64,000 nucleotides of DNA, from positions 1 to 64,000 of the forward strand of contig JAMAHW010000090.1 of the NCBI GenBank assembly GCA_023627715.1, read 5' to 3'. Of this stretch, positions 37,514-48,700 are shown piece after piece. The notes beneath the pieces were generated by a model. The model was not told the DNA's origin and did no database searches. It saw only the letters and a list, made by a program, of their open reading frames with translations. The DNA is from Periconia sp. R9002. Its lineage: Eukaryota > Ascomycota > Dothideomycetes > Pleosporales > Periconiaceae. The translations under genes and the position numbers were made by a program. Positions within the stretch are counted from its first letter, which is position 1; every line of letters starts with the position of its first letter.

Positions 37514-38037
37514 GGCTAGAATTGAGTTCGTTTGCTTCTTCTTAATTACTTCCAATACCGTCCGTCCATTTTGCGGGTGACCGTGTGACCACCTGGTGTG
37601 GGCGTGGTGGGTGCGAGGTGTGCGTGTAGTCGGTAGTTAGTGGGATGGATGGGGTAGCTTAGGCCAGGCGGCCCTGCAAAAGCGGGCGGGCGAATAGCAG
37701 GTGGGTCAAATCAAGCCTCGATCTCACTCTTGTTTCAACATAAACTTGTCGGGGTTGCAGCCTCTTTCATCTTGCACTCAACAGCTGGTGGGCTTGAATT
37801 TTGCAATAAGCGACAGCTGCTGCACGAATGTGAACAATCGATACATGATAGCTTCAAGCGGTCGGGTACCCGCAGCCATCACCACAAATATCGCTATGCA
37901 CGTGCACACGCCCATACATAGGTACTCACGACGTAGAAGTACCAATTAGATTATATTCATATACAATAGCATAGCTAACGTGTATTCAGAGACCCCCAAT
38001 TACCATGAATAGTCCTAGTTCCAAATACGGTTCAACC
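37514..38037. other. Intergenic, recyclin promoter
   Basis: 520 bp between two minus-strand genes; nothing distinctive seen. Confidence 0.5.
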
Positions 38038-38664
38038 TCACAGCGCAAAGAGCATACCAGCCATGCCCATGGCCAGACCCATAGCTCCAGCCGTTGCCAT
38101 AGGCATACCTCCCGCGCGACTACTGCTACCGCCCGCACCAGTCGCACTTCCGCTTGGAGACCCCGAGCTAGCGGACGAGGTCGTAGACACTACACTGGAG
38201 TTGGAGCCGCTGCTGCTACCGGACGCAGATGGAGCACGTGTAGACGAAGACGATCCCGACGCGCAAGACGCTTGTGTGGGCACTGAGACGCCGTTGGCCT
38301 GGCAGAGGCTGCTAGCAAGTTGAATCACGCCTTGAGGTCATGATGATTAGTAAAGAGGATAATGTTTCCGAATCGCGAGAGGGTGGGAAACTGACTAGAT
38401 TGTTCTTGTGGGTTGCATGTGGTTGCGACGCAGCATGAAAGACTGCTGATCAGCGTAGCATTTCCGCAGACGCATTTGAAGTCGAGCTGTTTGCAGGATC
38501 CGAGACTGTTTCCGAAGCAGTCTTGCTGCTGCTTGTTAGCGATTTTACTCTTCTCTCCAATTGGCCTGACCACTTGCAGCACACTTGGGCAACGAATCCA
38601 GCTGTGCGAAGGCGAGAGAGCCCAGCAAGGCAACGAGAGCTGTAGCAGTAGCTGTGGGACGCAT
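38038..38664 (-). CDS. CFEM-domain GPI-anchored cell-surface protein
   Basis: Secreted Cys-rich surface protein; CFEM proteins bind haem or act in adhesion and virulence in other fungi. Exons 38578-38664, 38396-38525 and 38038-38330 (minus) give 169 aa. Signal peptide about 1-20 (ending SLAFA). The CFEM domain spans about residues 25-90: LPKCAQDCFG, KQLDFKCVCG with the haem-type Asp, SCCVATTC and SSLCQANG. Nine cysteines lie in the domain, one more than the usual eight, because of a CC pair. A Ser/Thr/Gly-rich stalk precedes a hydrophobic end (MGLAMGMAGMLFAL), consistent with a GPI signal. The first intron (38526-38577) must use a GC donor, GCAAGT, to give CAQDCF, and its acceptor is a triple NAG (AAGCAGCAG). 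Confidence 0.88.
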
Positions 38665-40660
38665 GGTGAACGAGAGAAGGGGAATTGAGGTTTAGAAAGA
38701 CAGTGTGAAGTGCAATGCAGAGGGGTATGCGCTCCCCTGACCATGGGGGAGTGCTCTACTATAAGGTAAAGCCCGACAAGCTGGAGAAATGGGGACCATT
38801 GGGCGGTTGGCCAGACCCGCCACGGCGATTCTTCGTGAGGGGATTCAAGACCCCGGATTGGTGGATCACTGCTAAAAAGGCGTCTAAAGTGAACATATGA
38901 ACCTTCTGCTGATTCGGACACACATTCGGCGCCGCCATCTTGCGATAGCGTTTGGTCCTGGCCGAAAGCAGCAAAGACAGGAATTAAACCACCTATTTTA
39001 TTATTTGTGATGGTACAGTTCGAGGACCGAAATTGGATTGAGGATTTGCGATTTTGATGCGGTAAGCTTGAATATTTACCAGCTTCCCCGCACTATTGCC
39101 CCTGCATACTGTACCCGGATGGTGTCCGTCACGGCAACCAATGCAGGGATATTCGGTTCGAATTGGTCAGTGACGTCGCCTGGTTTTTCAAATATTGGTG
39201 TGCAGATGCGTAGGAAATGTTCGGTGCTGTGAAATAGAACATTGATGGCGTTTCTCGGTGGGGAGAGGGTGTGTTTGCAGTGTTTGCGTACTTTGCAATG
39301 TTTGTAAGACGTGTGGAAAACAAGCCCTGCACCGCCCCTTGGTCCAGCTGGAGGGCGGAGGATCTTCACGCACATGGCACGGGAGTTTGATAGGCCTTCC
39401 AAAGCACCGTACCACCATGAGCCCCGAGCCGCCGTGTCTCAGACCAACCTTAAAACAACATGACGATAATCTCTCTCTGCCAGCAGGTGTCAACACATGA
39501 TGACGCAAAGCCAGTCCACCGCCTCCTTTGCTGGTGCATTGATCGCAGAAGCAATTCCATAGACAATGTTCCAGCCATATCACATGCTGTTGAATGATAA
39601 GCACAGGGCGGAACCGATGCATTTGTGCGACCAAGCCGGGAACGTGGATGGGATGCATTTACGCCTATCAATGATAGAGGAGGAACACGACGCCCCCAGT
39701 ACAACCTGCCTGCGCAAAAAGCAAAGAATTGGATAAGCAGGGCTGTGGCAGTACCCTCCAGAGCAAGCAACATCACGGCAAGGCTATCTGCCAGGCGACA
39801 TCTGGTGACGGTACACGGTGAAAGTCGACGGTGAAGCTGGTGAAATTTTAGTGGATCTTGGCCTTCTCAGGCTGACAAGGTACAAAGTGACGGCGATGAT
39901 TCATCTTCGCACCCAAGGGCACGATGGCGCAGCAACGTGGGCGGGCACCATCTGCGCATTCGCGTACAACTGTGCAAGCAGGCAAAGGGGCGCTGGCGAC
40001 GTGTTGAGTGGCACTTGAAAGAAAGGGCACTGTTGCCGTGGAGGAAAGGGGTTGAAACAGTGGCCGCTGGTCGACAGATTGAGAGAGTGGACCATGCTGT
40101 CATGGCCAGGCCAGGTGTGCCACAGGGCCGCCAGCAATTGACCAAGTTCTGGGACACTGGGTAGATGCGTCTGAAGGTCAGCCTATGGGACTCTGCGGGT
40201 GCCTGGACAGCCCATCCGCCGACACGTTTCGCCGAGTTGCGTGCGTGATCTACATGTATCGTCGTTGACTGACATCGGACGAAACAACGTTGGGCCGGTA
40301 GGGCTGGGGCTGTTTTGGGCTGGGCCGCGACAGGTCTAACTGCTGTATTTGTGGCAGGTATGACGCTGGCTGGCCCGTGGTGAGTGAAGGTCAAGGAAAA
40401 GCACGGCGTGGAGACGGTGTTGTCGTGTGTTAGATCGATGTGGAAGTGTGTCGGAGAGGAAAAGCCGCCATCCGCGCGGCCAATCATTCTGGTGAGGCTG
40501 GCGCTTAACCCCTTCGGACCACTAGTGTGTCCTGAGGGAAATCCACCTACACAGGGCCACTCCATGTCCTGGTTGTGTCAGCGTTAGGGACGCGATTCTT
40601 GCAGGCGTCTCTTTATGACACACCGAAGAGTGAAGCAGAAACGTAGCTGGGCATGATTGG

Positions 40661-40676
40661 ATCCCCTACAGGGGAT
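40661..40676. promoter_or_regulatory. Palindrome with paired STRE motifs
   Basis: ATCCCCTACAGGGGAT is an inverted repeat that contains CCCCT and AGGGG, the stress-response element bound by Msn2/4-type zinc fingers. It is about 510 bp upstream of the small gene at 41175. Function inferred. Confidence 0.4.
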
Positions 40677-40980
40677 ACCGACTGACCGCGGGCCCGGGCA
40701 GACCCTTCCCTACGTAGTCACCGTGGAGCTCGGGGAACTGGATTGGTGCTTCACTTATTTTTATTTCTTGTTGCTCGGGGCGCACTGGACTTTGTGTGAG
40801 AGTGAGTGAGTGGTACGTGCTAGAATGTATCGTGGAGTGCCCTTTTGCCTGTGCGTGCCCCGTCCGTGGAAGGACAGCACTGTGGCATCCATCCATCCGT
40901 CCATCCATTCACAGTCTTGTAGAGCAAATGCCAACTTTGAGTCCTGATTCCTGAACCATCTCATCTCTCCTGTCCTGAGA

Positions 40981-40989
40981 TATATAAAA
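40981..40989 (+). promoter_or_regulatory. TATA box of small gene at 41175
   Basis: TATATAAAA, 194 bp upstream of the ATG and followed by a CT/CA-rich leader. Confidence 0.5.
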
Positions 40990-41174
40990 GTCCAAGTCGC
41001 ACGCTTCAAAGTCGCTTCATCTTCATCGCCATCAGCTCAATCTTGACTCGACGACCATCAAACATTATATTGAAACTCGTTGCCCATTTCTGATACATAA
41101 GCTGCACATCATCCAGATCCTTCTGCAAGACATAGTCTCACGCCTGCCTTCTCCCATTACATACATTGATAGAC

Positions 41175-41366
41175 ATGATGTATCCGATGCAATCCGACTC
41201 GATTCAGTCCCTCTCAGCTGCACAGCCCGGCGTGATTGGACGCGGCATGCAGAGCCGTCCCAAAACCGTCGAGGAGGATTCTCGAGACGGCTTCTGTAAG
41301 TCATCCTTTCCTGTCCGCCAGCATACCGTACCATTGTCACTAACAAAATGCCATGTGCATGTAGAA
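41175..41366 (+). CDS. Candidate 40-residue peptide gene with spliced stop codon
   Basis: Short frame behind a strong TATA box. Exon 1 (41175-41295) encodes 40 residues, starting MMYPMQSDSIQSL and ending EEDSRDGF, plus the first T of a codon. A canonical intron follows (41296-41364: GTAAGT donor, CACTAAC branch site, GTAG acceptor). Splicing joins T to AA and makes TAA, so the stop exists only in the spliced mRNA. Unspliced, the frame runs on to 42260 (361 codons), with composition that does not look coding. The peptide is hydrophilic and Ser/Gln-rich with no signal peptide. It might be a real stress-induced small protein or a regulatory upstream frame of a longer transcript. Function unknown. 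Confidence 0.4.
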
Positions 41367-42799
41367 AATGATTGTCTCACGATACACAAGCCCAAACCAA
41401 CCCATCTCACGACCATAACGACCATTACGACTGTCGACAACGCTGACCACGTTTCCCCCAACCCACCGCCAGCATACGTTCCATGTTCTTTATTTTTGAA
41501 GTACGGCCGTTCTGTCGCAAACTTTTCATTCTCCTTCATCCATGCCGTAACCTCAAACCACGACGCGTTCCACATTGGGCCAGTCATTTCAACATTTCCT
41601 AAACGGGCGGGTCCGACCAATCTGGCGGGCGAGAATCCGCTAAACCGCTTTGGCCGTGGTCCCTTTTTCCTGCCGATACGAAGCGAGACGAGCGCGAGCG
41701 ACGATCCCAAAGGCGCAGCGAGCGCCTGCCAAACTGTACGATGCCGTGCACTGCAATCAACCGACATCATCAACTCGCAAACACCCTCTTCATCATTTTC
41801 ACTGGCTAGGTCGGATCCGATACGGCACGTACAATTGGGGCCCCTGGCTATCATCAGTCTCTTTTTCGCCAGAGCAATCTTGCTCGCTCGCTCGCTCGCC
41901 CGCCCATTCATTTACACGGCGACCGGATGGCGGCTGTGCTTGCTTGCTTTGCTTCCGGTCAGAACCAGCGCAGCTGCGCACAGCAAATCGACGTGGACGA
42001 CTAGACGATGCCAATTAACTTCGAAGGACCTCCCGCGCTCTTTATCATTGCCAACAAAACGCCCGATGTGCCCGTGCTTGGGCCCTGGGGGTGGAGAGGG
42101 TGCCTTGGGAACCGCCCGACGACCCAATCAAGCCACAAGTGCGGCTGTGCTAAGGCAACACACTTCCAACACTCACTTCATACCAGTCACAGGTCCAAAA
42201 CAACTCTTCTGCCTGGTTGCAGCCTCAGTTTTTTGGGTCTCCCCTCGTGTTATGACCTAGTTGCTGTGGCTTTGACAGCGGGAGGGCTCCCCCCAAGGCC
42301 TTTTGGCCGGTAACCCGAAAAGAGTCACCCCTTGTCCCCTTGCTCCCCGACACCTTCAACAACCACGCTAGATGTGTTGCAGCCTTCCAAATGACTCCCC
42401 ATCAACCATGCTAAGGCCAATGGTTCCCCTGTGTATCCACTGGAGGCGCAGTTAATTGCTCTTTTGTATTCTCTTGACCGACTGATTCGGGACTCGTGCC
42501 TTTTTCAAGGCAAGATGCTAAGTGTACCTGAAAGCCTCACCTGCGACCATGGGGGGAGTCAGCTACAGAATAGTGGTGCCTGTGGCATGTCTATATAGCA
42601 GCCCGAGTACCTAAGGTTCAACATCTCTCTCCTCTTCCATCCACCCACTCACATACTACAAAACCCACACCCACCCACTCTTGAACCAACCCTCCAACAC
42701 AAACACCTTCTACATCAAGCCAATCAACAACCCCTCTGACAACACCACCATCAACAACAACCACTTAGCCCGCCAACTTTAAACATCGCATCCACCCTC
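41367..42799. promoter_or_regulatory. Promoter region of small gene at 42800
   Basis: 1.4 kb without a gene I can support. Three STRE-type CCCCT motifs lie at 42328-42332, 42336-42340 and 42426-42430, and a TATA box (TATATAG) at 42592-42598 about 205 bp before the ATG. A long C/A-rich leader follows. The layout repeats that of the gene at 41175. Confidence 0.4.
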
Positions 42800-42952
42800 A
42801 TGCAGACGATGCTCGCAAGCCGCATGACCACGACCTCGAGCCGCAAGACAGATCCCAGGGACGGAGGAGCTCCCATCAAGTGCCGCTCCGGCTCAATGGC
42901 TTTCACATCCAAGAACTCCAGGATGGAACCCGACCCACGCTGTGGAGGTTGA
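42800..42952 (+). CDS. Candidate 50-residue peptide gene
   Basis: Single short frame beginning MQTMLASRMTTTSSRK and ending RMEPDPRCGG, followed by TGA. It is basic and rich in Ser, Thr, Arg and Met, with DPRDGGAPIKCRSGS in the middle; no signal peptide or membrane segment. Support comes from context: TATA box, C/A-rich leader and STRE motifs, in the same arrangement as the peptide gene 1.6 kb upstream. Both share a Ser-Arg-x-Lys-Thr / RDG-type segment, too short to prove relationship. Overlapping longer frames to 43380 look non-coding. Function unknown. Confidence 0.4.
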   Translation: MQTMLASRMTTTSSRKTDPRDGGAPIKCRSGSMAFTSKNSRMEPDPRCGG

Positions 42953-44505
42953 TTGCCATGGCCTCCATGTCTCGTTTACACCTCACGAGAAGCCCTCTAT
43001 CTCGTGAGCACTGGTCGACCGATTTCGAAATCAATCAAGCGAGCAATTCTATTTCCCTTCCTTGGAATTCAATCGACACGAAATCGAGCGAACGTGGAGC
43101 TAAGCCAGGTCAAAGCATTCGAAGCAACCCGGCTGATCTCCTTTCAATCTTTCCCAGAAAACAAAAAAAACGAACAAACAACGAAACAAACACACAACGA
43201 CTTCGGTTTTTTCTCTCCTCTCCTCCTCTCCCGTGGTCGGCATACGAACGGTTTATCCATCTCCCCTTTTCGCCATGGGGTTCGAGAAACGCAGGACAGA
43301 TTGTTTCCCCCCGGCTATTCTTTGAGTGCGTGCGAGAGATTTTTTTCCTTGGTATTCATTTGATAGCGTTTGGCATTTGAAGGACTCTCCTTTGTTTTTT
43401 CCTATCTCCTTTGCGATTGGGTTTATGTATGTATCTATCCATCATTCGGGCACAGGGTCTTTTCAGCATTGTTTGGGTCGGTCTCAGTTTTTTCTCTCTT
43501 TCCTCTTTTGTCTTGTACCTAGATCTAGATTTCACGTCTCTCCCCGCTGGGCATTCAAACCTAGAACGTACCTAGGTTTGTTTAAGGCGACGGTCTCACA
43601 ACCCGGCCCCAGCAGCTTTTTCCTTTTTGTATTTATCATAGATGAGCATATTTGGAACATTGGGGGGATGATGAAGATGAACGAAGATGATAATGGAATA
43701 TGGAATGATTAATGGGAATATGTAGTTGTGTAATATTACAAACTTGACTTGGCTTTCACACTTTTTTCAATGATGAGTGCGCCTTTGCTTTATTTTCTTA
43801 TGTGGATTTTGATTTACTGCGTTGTTGATTTTCGTGGGCAGATACCTTGCGTCCCCATGACAATTAGAGTTTGAAATGTAACAATGAGTCATTGCAGAGT
43901 ATTGGCCAATTGAGATTTTCGTTGGTTATCCTGATGCCTTGGACGTGGGGTTTGCAAAGTTGGTTACACGCATCTAAGCTAGTCACAGTACATAGTTAGC
44001 ATCTTGAATAGCTACCCTACATAGTGGTCCGATATATAACGACCAGACAACTACGTGCCTAGCGTTTTGATGTCTCATTGTCTGTTCTGTTTTTTTTCCT
44101 GTGTGGTGTTGTGTTGTGGTGTTGTATTTTCTTGAGCGGAGAGCGCGCGATAATAACAACAAGGATGTAAAAGCAAACTATGTACCTACCCCCCGAATGA
44201 ATATTATGATGCTGTGTCAATGATGCACTGATCGTTGCAGCGTCTGGGCTGTTTGAAGTGTGCTTTTCCCTTCTCGTCTTTCTCCTTTTCCTTGTCCCTT
44301 TTTTTTTTGTACAAACTATGAGGGGGGTGGGTTCTGCGTCGACGAAAACAAGATCTTTTCCTTTTCCTTTTCCTTCAAGTACTCCTTCCCCACTATCCCA
44401 CCGAGCATATGTACTCCATATAGCTTGTACATGAACTCGCGGCATTCAAAATCCTCCCGAACAATGCCAGTGTGGTTTGTTGCGGACACCATGATATGGG
44501 GCAGA
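42953..44505. other. Intergenic with MITE copy C
   Basis: 1.55 kb without a gene. The left part may be 3' UTR of the small gene. MITE copy C lies at 43952-44060. A (TTTTCC)3 run is near 44357-44375, just beyond the stop of the next minus-strand gene. Confidence 0.5.
43952..44060. mobile_element. MITE-like element, copy C
   Basis: About 109 bp, similar to copies A and B. It shares GCAAAGTTGGTTA at the left, then CACAGTACATAGTTAGCATCTT, and GACAACTACGTGCCTAG at the right. It is the most diverged copy, and its ends still form a weak inverted repeat. Confidence 0.55.
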
Positions 44506-44921
44506 TCAGTTATTTGAATTAGTTTTAGGATTTTCCTTTGCAGCATCGAACGGCTTCACTCCAGAATCTTTCTCTGCCTCAATCTTTTTCATCTTTTCAT
44601 GATACTGTCTCATCATCTTTTCATCAAACTTTGTCATCCTTTCGTCAAATTGTTTCGCCTTTTCCCACAAGACGGCCTAAAAAAAGACCCCCACACACAC
44701 TTAGTAAAAAAAAAACATGGTACATTTGGCAAAAAGAAACAACTTACCCCGCCGATAGCAGCCGCAATATGCGTGGTGAAGCGTAGCTTGTGGTAAAACC
44801 AAAAGGAGTTTTCCAGGCTTTTGAAATCCTGTTTGAGCCAGTAGGTTTCGGTGCGGAAGTCGTTGCGTTGTTGGAGTTGGGTTCGTTGGAGTAATCGGAG
44901 GATTTGGTGGAGGGATGGCAT
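44506..44921 (-). CDS. Small conserved-looking protein, possible single membrane segment
   Basis: Function unknown. Exons 44748-44921 and 44506-44676 (minus) give 114 aa, with a canonical GTAAGT donor and T-rich acceptor. The N-terminal half is basic and Gln/Leu-rich (LHQILRLLQRTQLQQRNDF), followed by WLKQDFKSLENSFWFYHK. A short hydrophobic stretch, RFTTHIAAAIGGAVLWEK (about 49-66), could be one membrane-spanning helix. The second exon is a charged helix rich in Lys, Glu and Met, probably coiled coil (ERMTKFDEKMMRQYHEKMKK). Size and layout suit a small mitochondrial membrane protein, but no clear targeting sequence or family is recognised. Confidence 0.6.
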
Positions 44922-45773
44922 TGCTGCGGTGGAGGTGCGAACAGCTAGCTGATAGTTTGTTGTTGTTCAGAAATTTTGGAATCGAGTAGCAGTAGTAGTA
45001 GAAGTTAGACACTCTTAGCTGGTGGATGTGATGGATGTAGAGTAGAGAAGAGAAGAACTACCCCCATATTTAAATACCTTTTTTTCTCGTCGATCCGGGC
45101 ATATGCAAGGCAGCAGTCAAAAGGAAGGAAGGTGATTCATACATTTGATATTTAGAAGTTGGGTATTGGTGCAATCGGGACCGCTGGACTGCGGAAGTGA
45201 CGATGACATTTTTTTGGACTAGACAAGGGGTGCCTCAGGCTGATGGATGTACGTAGCGCGGATGTTCATATGGGAGTTTTGAGCGACGGCGAACGATTTA
45301 TAGAGTATGTAGCAACAAGGTCATGTATACTGCTTTGAGGAATTACGTGTTACAATCATTCCGATCCTGGTAGGAGCTGTGAAGAGTATCAAAACAGGTG
45401 GGTGTTGGGCTACCGGGTATTACAGTTGCTAGTGAATGCAGCGAACGCCTTAGTACCTCAAGAGCTCTATAGAAGCTAGATTATGACATTTAGTATACAT
45501 TTATGCGATCCTATTTTCTCTTACTTTATATTGATTTCCCTAGTCTAGCAACGTTGTGTTGCGCTGAAGTGCATATGCAGATTCTTTTGAATCGGAAATG
45601 AATGACTAGGTACATACATTGATGTACACAGGGGTGGCGCCTGACCCGGCCAATCGGCTTGTTCTCAGCCTTGCTCTACATCCTCACGTCTATCTCTCAG
45701 TAACAGCACTCTCCATAGATCAATGCCCACGGGCGCTAGGTTCGTTTCAACATCACGAGTCCAATAAAGCGTC
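44922..45773. other. Intergenic between divergent genes
   Basis: 850 bp, promoter region for both neighbours. No repeat or gene seen. Confidence 0.5.
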
Positions 45774-48700
45774 ATGGATCCGTTCAGCATCACCGCCGGC
45801 GTCGCAGGCATCATCAGCCTTTCAATACAGTTGCAACAGATCCTGTCAAAATACACCAAGTCCGTAAGACATGCGGCAGCCGAGTCGTATGAACTAGCCA
45901 CAGAGCTCACCGCGCTTCACTCGGTCATAACGCAGCTTGAGCGATTTCTCGAGCAGCAGGCTCACAGAGGCCACCATTTTGATCAGAGTTCAGTGCTATA
46001 TATGACGATAAAAACGTGTCACAGAAGACTGAGCTCACTACAGACTAGGTTGGATGCGTTAACGACCGCTACGAAGCCAAAACTGAGGCCGTGGCAGCGC
46101 AGCGTGAAGTGGCCATTGGAGAAGGAAGAGCATCGAGAGACTATTAACGCACTCCAAAACTGCTTGCACATATTCCACGTCTCCCTATCTATTGCTGGTT
46201 GGTGAGTCTCTGTTCACGCCTAAATGTAACGTTTACTCAATTCTTTAGGGATCTCGTTTCTAAAACGGTGCAAGACCTCTCTGCATTGCAAACGAGCCAA
46301 CAAGATCAATCAGGGCAGATTCCTCAAATACTAGCAGCCGTAGAGATTACCAATGACGCTCTTGGGCAGGCTCGGGAGAGCGAGAAGAGGTGCAGAATAT
46401 TAGAATGGACTTCCGCTATAGACCCGTCGGTTAATTTTAATAACGCGATGAAGAGCCGAAAGCCCGATACAGGGTTGTGGTTTTTGGAATCCATAGAGTT
46501 CAAGGTATGGATGTCTTCGCCGGAGCTTCTGTGGCTGACAGGCATTCGTACGTAAGACTTCTTACCTTCTTCATGCTGTGCAACTCTTCGTGGAGCTAGA
46601 TTCCACGCCTACATCCACGTTGAAACTCTTACTGACGAATCTTTAGCTGGCTGTGGCAAGACCATCCTTTGCTCCACGATCATCGGAGCAATCCAAGAAA
46701 TATATGCGCGGAGCCATGATCACGTATTGTCTTATTTCTACTTCGATTTCCAGAACGCTCAGACACAAAATGCCGAGGCCATGCTTCGCTCTTTGATCCG
46801 GCAGCTTTCCGCTGCCCAACCAAAGATTCCGGGGGCTGTAGAGAAGTTATACGACGACTATCGAGAACAAGGACATTCGCCAACCTTGGAAGAGCTGACA
46901 CTTGCCTTTATCTTGATCATTCGATCCTCATGTAAACCAATTTTCATTGTCATCGACGCACTCGATGAAGTGTCTGAAGCGGACTGCTCGGACCGAAGGA
47001 AAGAAGTGTTGAAATTCCTCAGCCGTATAATGCGAGAGAACTTACCCAACCTGCATATCATATGCACTAGTCGAGATGAAATCGATATTCGAGCAGCAAT
47101 CTTTTCTCTCCCGCACAAGACAGTTCAACTTGAGCAAAAATATGTGGACTTGGATATTAGATCTTACGTGCGGAGTTGTCTTGCGGATCGTCAAGAGCCA
47201 TTCATTGACTTTCCAACTGCTCTCAAAGAGGAGATCGAGGTCAAGATAAGCCGCGGGGCAGGTGGAATGTAGGCCGATTATCAAGCTTGAAACAACCGAA
47301 ATGAACTCACCACCTCCTAGGTTTCGCTGGGCCGTGTGCCAGCTCGATACAATCAGAGCATGTCGAAAAAAGCGGGACATCAGAGAAGCCCTCGATCAAT
47401 TGCCCGAAACCATCGACGAAACGTATTTGCGTATCCTCTCCCGGATCAATAAACGTGACTTCCCCGACGTTATGGCTATAATACAGTGGCTAGCGTTCTC
47501 GAAGCGTCCACTGACACTCACAGAGGTAGCTCAGGCTGCAGTTGTTAGACCGAAAGCAGAGCCATTGGACACGGACGATGGCTTGGTTCATATTACACAG
47601 GTGCTTCGAATGTGTGGTAGCCTCGTTACTACCGAACGTGCAGTCGGTTTAGAAGAGGAGAATGTGTGTGTGCGTTTCGCTCATTTCTCCGTGCAAGAAT
47701 TTCTACTTTCCGAACGAGCGGGACGCTTCTCCATCCAGGCCAACTACTCACACACATATATTGCGGCTTCTTGCATATCATACATCCTCCAGGTGGAAAA
47801 CGATCGTCTCCAAACTCAAACATATCCTTTGTTTCCCTATGCTGCGCGTTATTGGCATGAACATGTGACAAGTCTCACCATCCCTCATAGCCAGGAACTG
47901 CTCGACCTGGTTTTTAGTCTGTTCCACCCTGATTTTGAGAGGCGCGCGACCCTGTGGCTCGTGGTCTATGAACCAATCTCACAATCGTCTGGAAGAGTCA
48001 GTTTCGAGGAGGTTATTAAAGAATTTTTTACACCATTCTCTTCCATCCATTCAGGGAGATATCCTGGGCCGTTGTTCTACTCTTCATTTTTCGGATTAAA
48101 AGACACTACGAAGCGTATTCTAGACTCTGGGACGGCCATCAACGAGACGCATCACATCGGTCAATTTTTGTGGCCTCGTCTTAGAAGGTTCGATGACGTG
48201 CCACAAGATTCTAATTCTGGAGTAGTAACCGATGCAAGGCACAATACGCAGCACCATCCGAACTCTAATGCAGCTTTCAGCGAACAGTATCTTTTTCTCG
48301 GTCCTTACGATAAGGAAAGCGATTTCAATATGAATATCTGTACTGCACTCGAGGTCGCCGCGTTTGAAGGGCATGAGGACGTCGTGGAGCTGCTACTCTC
48401 TCAGGGCGCAGATTCTAACGCGGAAAGTGAACACGGAAGCATCTTACAACATGTTTTGAAAAGAAGCGATAAGAATGGAGCCGACAGCACAGTGCAAATC
48501 TCTACCATGCTTCTCAAACATGGTGCAGATCTCAAGGGCGCCGAAAGCAATGGATGGCAACCCGCCTTAGTAAATGCAGCGGAGCTTGGACTCTACGACG
48601 TTGTTCGAGAAATAGTTCGATGCGGCGTGCGTACTAGCCACATCGCAGAAGCCCTCCAGATTGCTGCAGCTTATAAACATGAGCATGTAGTACGATTGCT

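Larger units (their letters stand above)
38665..41174. other. Long gene-poor region, 2.5 kb
   Basis: No supportable gene. A 232-codon minus-strand frame at 39867-40565 has no features. The right end has a promoter-like layout: an STRE palindrome (40661-40676) and a TATA box (40981-40989) before the small gene at 41175. Confidence 0.5.

Noticed and set aside
39153..39166. Another B-box-like GGTTCGAAT
   Set aside because: No cloverleaf can be drawn with the flanking sequence.
39867..40565. 232-codon open frame on the minus strand
   Set aside because: Composition (Pro, Thr, Ser, Arg, Cys, His) and lack of any motif look like chance translation of GC-rich intergenic DNA.
41166..42260. 364-codon open frame on the plus strand
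   Set aside because: It reads through a canonical intron, and the part after 41295 has no domain and mixed low-information composition. Only the first 40 codons have promoter support; the rest is kept as an alternative under the spliced-stop finding.
42880..43712. Two overlapping open frames of 128-166 codons
   Set aside because: Non-coding composition and AT-rich 3' part; more likely the 3' UTR of the small gene at 42800.
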